A stretch of DNA of 64,000 bases from Sulfurimonas sp. (GTDB lineage Bacteria; Campylobacterota; Campylobacteria; Campylobacterales; Sulfurimonadaceae). The notes beneath the pieces are model-generated. The model had not been told where the DNA came from, did not search any database, and saw only the letters and a program-made list of their open reading frames with translations. The DNA lies in contig NZ_JADGFC010000002.1 in NCBI RefSeq assembly GCF_016744025.1, positions 26,468 through 90,467 on the forward strand, given 5' to 3'. Both the position numbers and the translations under genes were made by a program. Position 1 is the stretch's first letter. Every line of letters begins with the position of its first letter. This document shows, piece after piece, positions 31,952 to 42,196 of this stretch.

Positions 31952-32509
31952 TTATTTCACTTCGTCATAAGCACGTTGAATTGCAATCATATTTGCATCA
32001 ATAATCTTCTGTGGTAACTTTTGAAGAATTCTTTTCATGCTTTCTTTAAAAAAGTCTATTTCATACATCTTAGAAATTTTCATAAATGCGCCGAGCATTG
32101 GTGTGTTTGGAATAGGACGACCAATTGTTTCGTTTGCAATTGTAATACAATCGACAGTATGAACTTCTTTACCCGCTAACTTTGGTTGAGCTTTTACAAG
32201 TTCTTCCTTAGTTAAGTGAGTAGTAATAATATACTTTGTATCTTCCTTAGCATTTATAGTCACATCTGATGTGTAAACTAACGCAGGGTCAATTACAAAA
32301 ACAAAATCTGGCTCCATATACTTTTCATGATTCATAATCACACTATCGTCAACCCGATTATAGGCTGTCATTGCAGCTCCACGCTTAGCAGATCCGTAAA
32401 ATGCAAATGCTTGCACATGTTTACCCGTTGTTGAAATAACATCTGCTAAACCTTTTGCTCCAGTTACAGCACCTTGGCCAGCACGACTATGCCATCTAAT
32501 TTCTAGCAT
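31952..32509 (-). CDS. porG: pyruvate:ferredoxin oxidoreductase gamma subunit
   Basis: MLEIRWHSRAGQGAVTGAKGLAD; upstream of porDAB. Confidence 0.94.
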   Translation of the reverse strand: MLEIRWHSRAGQGAVTGAKGLADVISTTGKHVQAFAFYGSAKRGAAMTAYNRVDDSVIMNHEKYMEPDFVFVIDPALVYTSDVTINAKEDTKYIITTHLTKEELVKAQPKLAGKEVHTVDCITIANETIGRPIPNTPMLGAFMKISKMYEIDFFKESMKRILQKLPQKIIDANMIAIQRAYDEVK

Positions 32510-32614
32510 AAATTCTCCTTCTTTTTAATACATAAGAATCTTCAATCCTAATTACATGTATTCTAGGGAACTTGCTCTTAAATATAGCTTGATACATTAT
32601 ATAATCTTATAAAG

Positions 32615-33277
32615 TCAAGAAATGTGTTTCGTTTTGCGATTTTGTAAAAACTTAATTGCATCCAATGCATCATCAAAAATAACATCTGTAAATTGACTTA
32701 ATATATCACAATTATCGTATCCAGTTAATACACCTATAGAGTGTACACCCGCATTATTTGCGGATATTAGATCTAATTTTGTATCACCTATCATCCAAAC
32801 TTCTTCATTGCTATAATCAAGAGCATTTAGGGCTTTTACTATAGGTTCTGCGTCCGGTTTTGGCTTCTCAACATCTTCTCTGCCAATCAAAACTTCAAAA
32901 TATTTCATCAGCTCAAAATGCTCCATTAAAACCTTAGAATATTTTCCTGTTTTTGTTGTAACTATACCAAGTTTTGCAAATTCATTAGCTTGAATTACTG
33001 CTTCTTTTGCATTAATCAAAAGAGAGGTTTTTTTCGTAGCAATTACTCTGTAGTACTCTTTATAAGTTGCTACATAGTCCCAAACAACATCTTCATCTAC
33101 TCCTAATTCTCTGTACATAACATCTAATGGATATCCTATTAAAGATGCTATATCTTCGTCTTTTGGATGTGGATAGTTATGTTCTTTAAAAGAGTGGTGA
33201 AATGTCTCTAAAATCGCTTCTGTCGAGTCAATTAGTGTTCCGTCTAAATCAAAAAGTATAATCAATTTTTTTCCCAT
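32615..33277 (-). CDS. HAD-superfamily hydrolase (phosphoglycolate phosphatase-like)
   Basis: FDLDGTLIDS, GIVTTKTGK, KPKPDAEPI, MIGDTKLDL. Confidence 0.9.
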   Translation of the reverse strand: MGKKLIILFDLDGTLIDSTEAILETFHHSFKEHNYPHPKDEDIASLIGYPLDVMYRELGVDEDVVWDYVATYKEYYRVIATKKTSLLINAKEAVIQANEFAKLGIVTTKTGKYSKVLMEHFELMKYFEVLIGREDVEKPKPDAEPIVKALNALDYSNEEVWMIGDTKLDLISANNAGVHSIGVLTGYDNCDILSQFTDVIFDDALDAIKFLQNRKTKHIS

Positions 33278-34764
33278 TGTATGTAATTATGCCAGATGCC
33301 ACCAAGGCTTGGCTCTATATTTTTAATATCTTTATTTACTGTAGTAATAGAGTTAGGAATATATAAAAATAGGTATGGATTATCATCAACGATAATCTTA
33401 AACATTTTTTGCCATATTATTGCCAACTTCTCTCTATCAACTATGGTTTGAGATTCTTCTATCATCTTATCAAGTTTTTTGTTTTTATAACCAACAAAAT
33501 TAAAAGCACCCTTTTTATCGTTATCGCTATGCCATATAGAATATGGATCGGGAGTAATAGATAGATTCCAAGCAAGAACTAAAGCATCAAACTTATGTGG
33601 AAAAACTACCATATTTAAAAATGCCTGCCATTCCATTACTCTAAGTGTAACTTCTACCCCGACCTTTTTTAACTGGTGCTGTAAAATCTGGGCAACGTAA
33701 GGTCTTATAGCATTAGAGTTTGATGTAACTATCTCAAATTGCAGGGGATTATTTTCGTCATATCCAGCTTGAGCTAAAAGCTGTCTTGACTCTTTTATAT
33801 TTTGAGTAGGTGCTTTTACATCTTTATTAAAAGCTATAGAACCAGGGAGGAATGGACCCGTACAAACTTTAGCATGTGAGAAAAATAATATATCCATAAT
33901 TTCTTGTCTATTTATAGCTAAAGAGACAGCTTTACGAACCCTTGGGTCTTGGAATTTTTTCAACCTAAGATTAAATCCCAAGTATGTATATGAGTGACTT
34001 ATCTTTTCATATACATTGAACTTAGAAAAAAACGCATCAGTTAACTGTCTCTCAAACTGCATAGGTTCAATACTTCCAATATCAAGTGCAGAAGATTTTA
34101 ACATCAAAAATCTTGTCATAGGATCAGCTATAACATGAAAAGATATTTCATCAATTTTTGGTACACCTTCAAAATAGTTTTTATTTGCTTTTAAAATAAT
34201 ATTTTTAGAATGTTCTAGTAGATGCAGCTTATATGGCCCAGTACCAATGGGATTTGTATTAAATTTGGAACTCATCATATTTTGTTCATTTTGCAAAATA
34301 TGTTTTGGTAATATCCCCATTGCCCAAACTTCAAATGCTTTAAAGTAAGGTTGTTTATATATGACTTTTACTGTCAGTTTATCAATAGCCTCTACACTTT
34401 TTACAAATCTAAATCCCGCACTATATGGTGTAGATATTTTAGGTGACATTATAGTTTCATAGGTAAAAACAACATCAGCGGAACTAAACTCTTTACCATC
34501 ATGCCAGAGAACATTTTCTTTTAATTTAAAAATAACCGTAGTATTATTTTCAAAATAAAACTCTTTAGCTAAGTCTCCAATAATCTCTTTATTGTCTTTA
34601 TCATATTTAACAAGTCCGTTAAAGATAAACCCTGCTATCTCTGAAGAACTAGAGTCAGTAGCAAGCAAAGGGTTTAATCTAGATGGATTTGTCGAGGTTG
34701 CAAGATGCAAGGTTGAAGCAAATATATTTATAGATAAAAAAAGTAGTAATAAAAATTTCACCAC
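33262..34764 (-). CDS. peptide ABC transporter substrate-binding protein (SBP family 5)
   Basis: Signal peptide; LKENVLWHDGKEFSSADVVFTYE, GTGPYKL, DPRVRKAVSLAINRQ. Confidence 0.92.
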   Translation of the reverse strand: MVKFLLLLFLSINIFASTLHLATSTNPSRLNPLLATDSSSSEIAGFIFNGLVKYDKDNKEIIGDLAKEFYFENNTTVIFKLKENVLWHDGKEFSSADVVFTYETIMSPKISTPYSAGFRFVKSVEAIDKLTVKVIYKQPYFKAFEVWAMGILPKHILQNEQNMMSSKFNTNPIGTGPYKLHLLEHSKNIILKANKNYFEGVPKIDEISFHVIADPMTRFLMLKSSALDIGSIEPMQFERQLTDAFFSKFNVYEKISHSYTYLGFNLRLKKFQDPRVRKAVSLAINRQEIMDILFFSHAKVCTGPFLPGSIAFNKDVKAPTQNIKESRQLLAQAGYDENNPLQFEIVTSNSNAIRPYVAQILQHQLKKVGVEVTLRVMEWQAFLNMVVFPHKFDALVLAWNLSITPDPYSIWHSDNDKKGAFNFVGYKNKKLDKMIEESQTIVDREKLAIIWQKMFKIIVDDNPYLFLYIPNSITTVNKDIKNIEPSLGGIWHNYIQWEKN

Positions 34765-34771
34765 TAAACTC

Positions 34772-36151
34772 TTAGTTTATTGCTTTATCATTAACACTCA
34801 ACTTACCATCATTAAGTTTGATTTCAAAAACAAGATTGTTGCCATCTTCTTTAGCTAGTGAATTTGCCATCCCTGTTATAGGTGCTTCTTCGTTTACAAT
34901 AGCATAGAGCTCTTTTGAAAACTTTATTGTAGATGCAAGGTTTAAATTTTTACTCAGAGACATTGGAGCAGTTTGTAATTTTTTTGCTAAATCTGCATCT
35001 TCTTTTAAAACTACTTTTGCCATTAAGCTAAAGCCATCTATTGGTTTTTGATTTTCTATTCTTACTTGTTTGATAGACATATCTGCGATACTAAGTGATA
35101 AACCTTTTGAAAATATTCTTTTAAGTGATTCTTGAAGTTTATACTCAAAATCAGGAGAATTATTTGCATTTGCATGAGAAGTTAGTTTTCTGAACTCTTC
35201 ATATGAATCTTTATCTACACCATCTAAAGAGATGTCATAGTTAAATCCTGAAGCTCCTATGTTTGCATCTTTAGAATTAAATTTAAACTCTCCAATAGAA
35301 CTCTTTGCATTGAACTCTGCTTTTTCTCCTTGAGTATTTGAAGATACATTTATTTTAATATTATCAAGACTAGCTTCTAACTTAGAATTATTGTCTTCAT
35401 TAAGAAGAATTGATATTGATTCAATTGCAGCACCAGATAAATAAGTACTTTGTGATTCAAAAGTAGACGAAGATGTTAACTCATTCATCTCAAATCTCAC
35501 TTCTTCCCCAGACTCATCAGCAATGATAACTATCTTTGCAATACTAGTTTGTAAATTTTCAGGAGCTATTAAAGAACCATTTCCATAGTATGTAGCATCA
35601 AAGAGTTTTACAGTCATTTTACTACCATTGTCAAAAATATACTCTTCATCTATATTTTTGATATAACCATCAAAAAGTTTATCAGATATATAGTAGTTCA
35701 TATGATATAAAACACCTTTACCCTGAAGTAATTTATCTACATAAGTATAAAAAGGCATATTTTCTTGTTGTAGTTCTTCACTCAAATTTGTAGGAAGAGC
35801 TAAAGGATAGATATCTACTAATACTTTAGAACTAAAAGGAAAATTACTATATTCCAAATCTACACCTACTACTGCGCCTGATAACATTGCATCTATATAT
35901 GGTGGTAATTGTGCATCTGAGTATTGGTTAAGATGTTCTATAAACTTTTGTCCATCTGCTAGTAAAAATTCATAATGTTTTTTTGTATTTAAGTACGAAG
36001 ACTCTGTTGTAGCATTTTTCAACTCTAAACCATTAGAAGTTAAAACTGAAATTCTTGTTTTTAGAACTCCATCAACAACACTGTTACCTACTATTGGGAG
36101 AGATGCTATAACAGCAATAATTACTACGAGAGCTAAAAGAATTTTTTTCAT
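34772..36151 (-). CDS. YdgA/DUF945 family protein
   Basis: N-terminal TM plus long beta-rich domain; overall layout of DUF945 proteins. Confidence 0.65.
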   Translation of the reverse strand: MKKILLALVVIIAVIASLPIVGNSVVDGVLKTRISVLTSNGLELKNATTESSYLNTKKHYEFLLADGQKFIEHLNQYSDAQLPPYIDAMLSGAVVGVDLEYSNFPFSSKVLVDIYPLALPTNLSEELQQENMPFYTYVDKLLQGKGVLYHMNYYISDKLFDGYIKNIDEEYIFDNGSKMTVKLFDATYYGNGSLIAPENLQTSIAKIVIIADESGEEVRFEMNELTSSSTFESQSTYLSGAAIESISILLNEDNNSKLEASLDNIKINVSSNTQGEKAEFNAKSSIGEFKFNSKDANIGASGFNYDISLDGVDKDSYEEFRKLTSHANANNSPDFEYKLQESLKRIFSKGLSLSIADMSIKQVRIENQKPIDGFSLMAKVVLKEDADLAKKLQTAPMSLSKNLNLASTIKFSKELYAIVNEEAPITGMANSLAKEDGNNLVFEIKLNDGKLSVNDKAIN

Positions 36152-36228
36152 AAATGTACCTTTTTATTAATTAAGGACATTATATATGAAATAAGTTAAA
36201 TAGATTGTTTTTTGTAGAAATAGAAGGA

Positions 36229-36256
36229 TTTTACCAATGCAAAAGCATTGATAAAA
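36229..36256 (-). terminator. hairpin downstream of rplM-rpsI
   Basis: TTTTA.CAATGC-aaaa-GCATTG.TAAAA, 11 of 12 pairs. Confidence 0.55.
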
Positions 36257-36271
36257 AGGTAGAAAAAAAGA

Positions 36272-36661
36272 TTAACGTTTTGAGAACTGACGAGAACGAC
36301 GAGCTTTACGCTTACCTGGCTTCTTACGTTCAACAACACGTGAATCACGAGTCATCATACCCTCTGGTTTAAGGATAGCTTTAATCGCTGGATCAAATGC
36401 AACTAGTGCACGAGAAATACCATGACGAAGTGCATCAGCTTGACCACCGAAACCACCACCTAAAGTAGTAGCAACGATATCAACTGATGTATCTTGCTTA
36501 GAAAGAACTAATGGTTGTTTAACACGAAGCTTCTTAGCTTCAAGTCCACCTAACCATGCGTCTAAAGAAAGACCATTGATTGTGATGTTACCTGTACCTG
36601 GAGTTAACCATACTTTTGCTATTGACGCTTTACGACGACCTGTTGCATAAATTTTTGCCAT
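36272..36661 (-). CDS. rpsI: 30S ribosomal protein S9
   Basis: [17 protein letters not shown]...[25 protein letters not shown]. Confidence 0.98.
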   Translation of the reverse strand: MAKIYATGRRKASIAKVWLTPGTGNITINGLSLDAWLGGLEAKKLRVKQPLVLSKQDTSVDIVATTLGGGFGGQADALRHGISRALVAFDPAIKAILKPEGMMTRDSRVVERKKPGKRKARRSRQFSKR

Positions 36662-36672
36662 GTGGTTAATCC

Positions 36673-37095
36673 TTACTTAGCTAGTTGTGCAGTGTGAGGG
36701 TGTTCAGCACCTGCATAAATTTTTAATTTTTTAAGCATCTTAGCACCAAGCTTAGTTTTAGGAAGCATACCACGAGTAGCTAATTTATATAGTTTCTCAG
36801 GGTTTTTCTCTAAAAGCTCAGTCATTTTAACACTCTTAGTTGAACCGAAGTAACCTGAGTGAGAAAAATATTCTTTGTTTGCTATTTTACCAAGACCATT
36901 AAATTTAGCCTTAGAAGCGTTGATGATAACTACGTAGTCACCACAGTCAATATTCGGAGTCCAACAAGGCTTACGCTTACCACGAAGAGCTGTTGCTACT
37001 TCTGTAATCATACGACCAAATGTCTTACCTTCAGCATCAATCAAAATCCACTTTTGATCAATCTGTTCTGGAGTTGCAATTTGTGTAAATTTCAT
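36673..37095 (-). CDS. rplM: 50S ribosomal protein L13
   Basis: [25 protein letters not shown]...GDYVVIINA...[20 protein letters not shown]. Confidence 0.98.
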   Translation of the reverse strand: MKFTQIATPEQIDQKWILIDAEGKTFGRMITEVATALRGKRKPCWTPNIDCGDYVVIINASKAKFNGLGKIANKEYFSHSGYFGSTKSVKMTELLEKNPEKLYKLATRGMLPKTKLGAKMLKKLKIYAGAEHPHTAQLAK

Positions 37096-37205
37096 TCAAG
37101 AACCTTTCATTTATTTAAGTGACGGAAGTATAACCACATATACTTACAAGAAGCTTAAATTAAGGTTCAATTAATTTAAAAATAGTTATTAATTTCAACT
37201 ATTAT

Positions 37206-37376
37206 CTAATCCTCTTCATACTCTATAAAATCATCTTTACTTGCTCCACAATCAGGACAACTCCAATCATCGGGAATGTCTTCAAATGCAGTTCCCGGAG
37301 CTATATCACCATCTGGGTCACCTACAACAGGATCATAAATCCAATCACATACTTCACATATATATTTCTTAGCCAT
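37206..37376 (-). CDS. rubredoxin (56 aa; below the ORF-track cutoff)
   Basis: Manual translation [56 protein letters not shown]; CxxC...CPDCG rubredoxin signature. Confidence 0.95.
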   Translation of the reverse strand: MAKKYICEVCDWIYDPVVGDPDGDIAPGTAFEDIPDDWSCPDCGASKDDFIEYEED

Positions 37377-37410
37377 AATATTTCCTTTTTTTGTCTTTTG
37401 TATATGGTAC

Positions 37411-40128
37411 CTAAACTTTAGTAACCTTTACAGAGTCTTCAAGAAGATAAGCAATATAACCTTTTACCTCATCACCAGTTATCTCTTTGATAGCTTTAAC
37501 GTAGTAGTTTACTTGTTTTACATGCTTATCAGAATAACTCATGGAACTCTTATAGTCTATAACTGCCCAGCTTCCATCACTCTGTTTTACAAGAAGGTCA
37601 ATATAACGAAGGTTGTCTTTATATCTTAAAGCTTTTTCTTTATAGTAATCTCCAGATGATAGAGAAATAAACTCTTCATTTTCTAAAAGTTTGATTACTC
37701 TAGATTCTATCTCTTGTATCTCTGCATCTTCTAAGGAGTAACCATACTTATTTATCATCATATCTTTAGCATTACTAACTGCCCCAAGAGTAAAGCTTCC
37801 TAGCATCTCTAACATATAGTGAGCTGCCAAACCAAAATTTATGGCTTTTAAGTCCTCTTCATTACTCTCTTCAAGTTTTAAAATATCACTCTGAGTTCCA
37901 TAATACATATCAGAGTAGATTAGTTTTTTAAATGGCGTTAGAACTTTCTTATCTGCATTTGTATTTTTACAAATAAGTTCTCCACTACTATTGTGAATAA
38001 GGTCTAACATATCAAATGTTGAGTCTTTTGACTTTACTATAACAAAGAGGTTTTCCCTCGCTCTTGTGAAAGCAACATAAAGAGCATTAAGAGAATCTTC
38101 TTTTGCCAAGTACTTCTCTTTTGCAAGTGCCTCTTCATACTCTGCATCTATAGCATCTCTACCTTTTATGCGCAGATATACATCTTCTAGTTTTATACCG
38201 TTATACTCATAGATGATGGCATCTCTTGCAGGTGGAGCTTTTTTAAGTCTGTCCATAACTATAACATGCTCATACTCTAGACCTTTTGACTTATGAATAG
38301 TCAGAACTCTAACACCGTTAAGGTCAGATGCAGCCCCACTTGCATCTAATCTCTCATACTCAAATAAAAGAGCTTCGATATCTTCATACTTCCCTACAAC
38401 ATCCAAAAAGCGAATAAGATGAAAGTCATCACTAAATAGTCTGTACTCACTTATAACATTTTTAATAACTCTAAGAAGTTTTGTCTTAGTCAAGTTTACT
38501 CTTGGTATATCTCTTACTTCTTGGTTTATAAGTGCGAAAAAGTTATGTTTATAGATATCTTCGCCAAAGTACAGATACTTCAAGTATTCCAAAACAGCTT
38601 TAACACTCTTTTGGTTTATAAGTTTTGTAGTTGTCTCTGTTACAACTTCTATATTTTCTTCTTGGAGCATCTGCTTTATAACTTCTCCATCACCATTTGT
38701 CGCACAAAGAATTGCCACTTCATTAATATCTGCACCAAGTTGTAGAAGTCTTTTTACTTGAGTGATACTAGTCTCTATAACTTCATCACTATTGATAACT
38801 TCTACATACCCTGCATTTGCCTCTGCTCTTACATCTTGAGGCGCATAGTTGTTTATCTTTCCTGTGAAAGTTTTGTTTACAAACTCTATAACTTCTCTTT
38901 GCGAGCGGTAGTTTGTAAGAAGCGGTTCTACTTCCATTTGACACTCTTCTTTTACAGCTCCAAACAAGGCACTTACACCACCACGAAATCTATAAATAGA
39001 CTGCTTAACATCTCCAACAAAGAAGAAACTTCCATCTTCGCTAACTCCACTTCCTGAGAGTATCTCATCTATAAGTGGCTTTAGTATCTCATACTGCAGT
39101 ATGCTAGTATCTTGAAACTCATCAAGAAGAATATGTTCTATTGCCGAGTCTAGTCTAAAGTATAAAAACTCACTATCTATACGCTCTTTTAAGATGTGGT
39201 AAACCAAAACTGTAACATCATTAAAGCTTAGTTCACTGTCTTCTGTATATAGTGCTTTTTTTGCTTTTTGGTAGATGCCAGTCAACTCATTTAGAGCATA
39301 GAAGAAGTTTTGCTCTTTTGCTCTGTTTTGGTTTTTCACTGCATCTTGGATTTTAGTAAGTAGTGAGTTCATATCTGGAGTAAAACACTTTGAAAAAGTT
39401 CTATAATCTAGACTTTCTCTTCCTATCCAAGACTTAGATGCCAACTCTTCAAAGTCCTCTGCATCTACAGCTTTTTTAACAGTCGCAGATGCCGCGTCGC
39501 ATCTATCTATGATATCACGAAGATAACCTAAGTTCTCCATAGCCTCTTGCTCAAAATGTAAAAACTCTTGTTTTTCAAACTTTAGATGCGATAGTTCTTG
39601 GTGTTTTATGTAAAACTCATCAAGCAGAGTAAATATATCTCCAAGTCTCTTTTTGGACTGAAGAGAAAGAGTGATAAGAGTATTTTTCTTACCAGCTACA
39701 CTTACCTCTTTTAAAAAACGTGAAAGTAGTTTCAACTCATGCTGAGAACTCATAGTTGTAAAGTCTGGCATTAAAGATGCATAAAGAGAGAACTTACGAA
39801 GTATCTGAGCGAAAAATTTATCAATTGTCATTATCTTAGAGTTTGAGTTTAAAAACTCATCTAAGATTCTCTTTCGCTCATGCAGTAAAAACTCACGAGA
39901 AAAGCCTGTAACTTTAACTATCTCATCAAGCTCACCACGAGACTCCAACTCTTCTAAAGTAAGAACAATTCTCTCTTGCATCTCAAAGGCTGCTTTGTTC
40001 GTAAAGGTAAGAGCCAAGATTTTGTTAGGAGTTGCACCTTTAAACAAAAGAGAGAGATAACGCACAACAAGCATAAATGTCTTACCACTTCCCGCACTTG
40101 CTTCGTAGGCTAGATTGTTTTTAAACAT
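37411..40128 (-). CDS. addA: AddA-like UvrD-family helicase/nuclease
   Basis: [18 protein letters not shown] Walker [37 protein letters not shown]-terminal VIDYKSS nuclease motif; start MFKNN preferred (ORF track extends to 40149). Confidence 0.9.
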   Translation of the reverse strand: MFKNNLAYEASAGSGKTFMLVVRYLSLLFKGATPNKILALTFTNKAAFEMQERIVLTLEELESRGELDEIVKVTGFSREFLLHERKRILDEFLNSNSKIMTIDKFFAQILRKFSLYASLMPDFTTMSSQHELKLLSRFLKEVSVAGKKNTLITLSLQSKKRLGDIFTLLDEFYIKHQELSHLKFEKQEFLHFEQEAMENLGYLRDIIDRCDAASATVKKAVDAEDFEELASKSWIGRESLDYRTFSKCFTPDMNSLLTKIQDAVKNQNRAKEQNFFYALNELTGIYQKAKKALYTEDSELSFNDVTVLVYHILKERIDSEFLYFRLDSAIEHILLDEFQDTSILQYEILKPLIDEILSGSGVSEDGSFFFVGDVKQSIYRFRGGVSALFGAVKEECQMEVEPLLTNYRSQREVIEFVNKTFTGKINNYAPQDVRAEANAGYVEVINSDEVIETSITQVKRLLQLGADINEVAILCATNGDGEVIKQMLQEENIEVVTETTTKLINQKSVKAVLEYLKYLYFGEDIYKHNFFALINQEVRDIPRVNLTKTKLLRVIKNVISEYRLFSDDFHLIRFLDVVGKYEDIEALLFEYERLDASGAASDLNGVRVLTIHKSKGLEYEHVIVMDRLKKAPPARDAIIYEYNGIKLEDVYLRIKGRDAIDAEYEEALAKEKYLAKEDSLNALYVAFTRARENLFVIVKSKDSTFDMLDLIHNSSGELICKNTNADKKVLTPFKKLIYSDMYYGTQSDILKLEESNEEDLKAINFGLAAHYMLEMLGSFTLGAVSNAKDMMINKYGYSLEDAEIQEIESRVIKLLENEEFISLSSGDYYKEKALRYKDNLRYIDLLVKQSDGSWAVIDYKSSMSYSDKHVKQVNYYVKAIKEITGDEVKGYIAYLLEDSVKVTKV

Positions 40129-41368
40129 CTGAATCCAATAAGATGCCACTCTCTACGAAGTTACTTATTTTGTTTATTAATTCAATCTCACTATCTTCAA
40201 AATACTTAGTTCCTATACAATATTTATATATTTGAAATAGCTTTCCCGAGTTATCATCTATATATTTTAAATCATCCTTTAGTTTTTCACTTGGCGTTTG
40301 ACTTTGTCCATCTTTCTTTGCATATATTTTTGATACCTCTTTTTTTAATGTATCTAAAAAATCTTCTTTATTAACTATTAATGCATGCAGTCTTGGAATA
40401 TCCATCATTTTAGTTACTGTATCTGATGGCATATAATCTATCACAGAAGGCAATAAAAATTTATACCTACCTGTTTCATATTCTTTTAATCTCAAAATTA
40501 AATTATACTTTACGAATACTATAGTTATTAAAACTAGTATGAATATTTCTCGTTCTTCCTTCGCTTGCTCTTGATACTCTAAACAATTATCTAGAACTTG
40601 AATAAATATCCTTGCATTTTTCTCTTCAGTAATTTTTATAGCTTCTAATATTTTATCTTTGTACTCATCTAAAGCACTATATTTTTCTTTATATATAGTC
40701 TCGAATAACTCATCAACTGTAGGGTTCAGAAGCAAAAATTTATTTACACTTTTCTCTTTTATTCTACTAAATACTTCGCTATCGTTCTCTTTAAAAAACT
40801 CTTGATTAGTAATAATTACAGTTTTAGTTTTAAACACTTCTGTAAGATTTGTAATAAAACCAAATAAATCATTTAAATCTATTTTAGATGACTTTCTCTC
40901 AAAATAATCAAAGCAAATTACTCCGCCATTCATTAAACTTTCAATACCTTTTTTCATTTTCTGCTTATTATTCTCAGCTTCTACTTTTTCAGCACTTTTG
41001 TCTAATTCAACTTCTATTCCAAAAATAGAAACCTTTGGCATAAAACTAGTTACTTCTGTAAAAACTGAACATGCTGAACTTATTACTTTATTATCATCTT
41101 CAGTAGAAAGATTGTATGAAAATGAATATATTTCATTTTGTAACTCTTCAATAGAGTCTTTTCCATAAAGACTAATAAAGACATAACTTTTATCTTTTTC
41201 TTTCAAACCTTGAACAAGTTCTTTCTCAACTTCATTTTTCCAAAAATGAGTCTTACCACTTCCCCAAACACCACTAAGCATCAGTATCTCGCCATTACGA
41301 TTGTCTTGTTTAAAGTAAGAATTTTCTCCTTCCATCAAATACTGTTTTATGTCACCTTGATTCGCCAT
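40121..41368 (-). CDS. KAP-like P-loop NTPase
   Basis: LSGVWGSGKTHFWKNEV matches the G-x-WG-x-GK[ST] Walker A of KAP NTPases; Walker-B-like GVICFDYFER; 1-nt overlap with mqsA stop. Confidence 0.65.
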   Translation of the reverse strand: MANQGDIKQYLMEGENSYFKQDNRNGEILMLSGVWGSGKTHFWKNEVEKELVQGLKEKDKSYVFISLYGKDSIEELQNEIYSFSYNLSTEDDNKVISSACSVFTEVTSFMPKVSIFGIEVELDKSAEKVEAENNKQKMKKGIESLMNGGVICFDYFERKSSKIDLNDLFGFITNLTEVFKTKTVIITNQEFFKENDSEVFSRIKEKSVNKFLLLNPTVDELFETIYKEKYSALDEYKDKILEAIKITEEKNARIFIQVLDNCLEYQEQAKEEREIFILVLITIVFVKYNLILRLKEYETGRYKFLLPSVIDYMPSDTVTKMMDIPRLHALIVNKEDFLDTLKKEVSKIYAKKDGQSQTPSEKLKDDLKYIDDNSGKLFQIYKYCIGTKYFEDSEIELINKISNFVESGILLDSDV

Positions 41369-41769
41369 TATATTGCCACCCTCTTGATATCATCAAACGA
41401 TATTTTATTACTATCTATCAACCTAAAAAGTATATCTAGCGGTTTGCTTTGAGTTACTTCTGCTGTTTCGTATTTGTGAAATGCTCTGATGCCTCCACCA
41501 AAGATTTGAGATGCATCTTGTTGTGTGATTTGAAGTTTTTTTCTTATTCTTTTTAACTCGTCAGTTGTTAAGAAATGGTCTACTTCTCTTTTAAAGTTGG
41601 CTATTTGTAGTTTTGTTGATTTTAAATCTTTTTGGGACAAAAAAGCCTCTTTACATTCCATGCAATACTCACCAGACTGCGCAATCTCTATAGAGTGTTT
41701 TTTATATGTGTAAGTAGTCATTTCTGATTTGTACTCAATCTTGCCGTTACAGATAGGACACTTAGTCAT
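41368..41769 (-). CDS. mqsA: MqsA-family antitoxin (YgiT zinc finger plus HTH)
   Basis: N-terminal CPICNG...YCMECKEAF zinc site; C-terminal HTH RIRKKLQITQQDASQIFGGGIRAFHKYETAEVTQSKPLDILFRLID. Confidence 0.92.
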   Translation of the reverse strand: MTKCPICNGKIEYKSEMTTYTYKKHSIEIAQSGEYCMECKEAFLSQKDLKSTKLQIANFKREVDHFLTTDELKRIRKKLQITQQDASQIFGGGIRAFHKYETAEVTQSKPLDILFRLIDSNKISFDDIKRVAI

Positions 41770-42089
41770 GTTCGCTCCTTAAATGAGATAACGATTGCTT
41801 TGTTCGTTATTTGAAGTTTTATGTAAAGTTCTAGATTGTCTATCGTCTTATGATAAACATCTTGCCAAATCTTATTGTCACTATATGAAGTCATAGATTT
41901 ATATAAGTCCCTATTTACTAGACTCATAATTATTTCTAGGACTTGTTCATCATCCAAACCTAAGTTTGTATAATCAACTCTTGCCGTTCTTGTAACAAAA
42001 TATTGACCATCACTTATTAAATCTTTTGCGTATTGCAGACTATAATGAGCAACTTTCTTTTGAATGAAACTTTCCTCTGCTACTGACAA
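41766..42089 (-). CDS. mqsR: MqsR-family toxin (mRNA interferase), probable TTG start
   Basis: LGLDDEQVLEIIMSLVNRDLYKSMTSYSDNKIWQDVYHKTIDNLELYIKLQITNKAIVISFKER closely resembles E. coli MqsR; ATGA overlap with mqsA. Confidence 0.92.
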   Translation of the reverse strand: MSVAEESFIQKKVAHYSLQYAKDLISDGQYFVTRTARVDYTNLGLDDEQVLEIIMSLVNRDLYKSMTSYSDNKIWQDVYHKTIDNLELYIKLQITNKAIVISFKERT

Positions 42090-42116
42090 TATTAACCAAA
42101 TAGGTTAATATTGTCA
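42084..42116. promoter_or_regulatory. palindromic operator-like site at mqsR start
   Basis: TGACAATATTAACC-AAATA-GGTTAATATTGTCA, perfect 14-bp arms; AACC...GGTT core resembles known MqsA operators. Confidence 0.75.
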
Positions 42117-42196
42117 AGCTATATAATTTTACTTATCATAGCTCTTAAAACAGAATATAATTAAATCAATTGCATATTGTCATGCTTTACAAATTC

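Noticed and set aside
37096-37205. Possible L13 leader RNA upstream of rplM
   Set aside because: Only weak pairing seen; no confident autoregulatory structure
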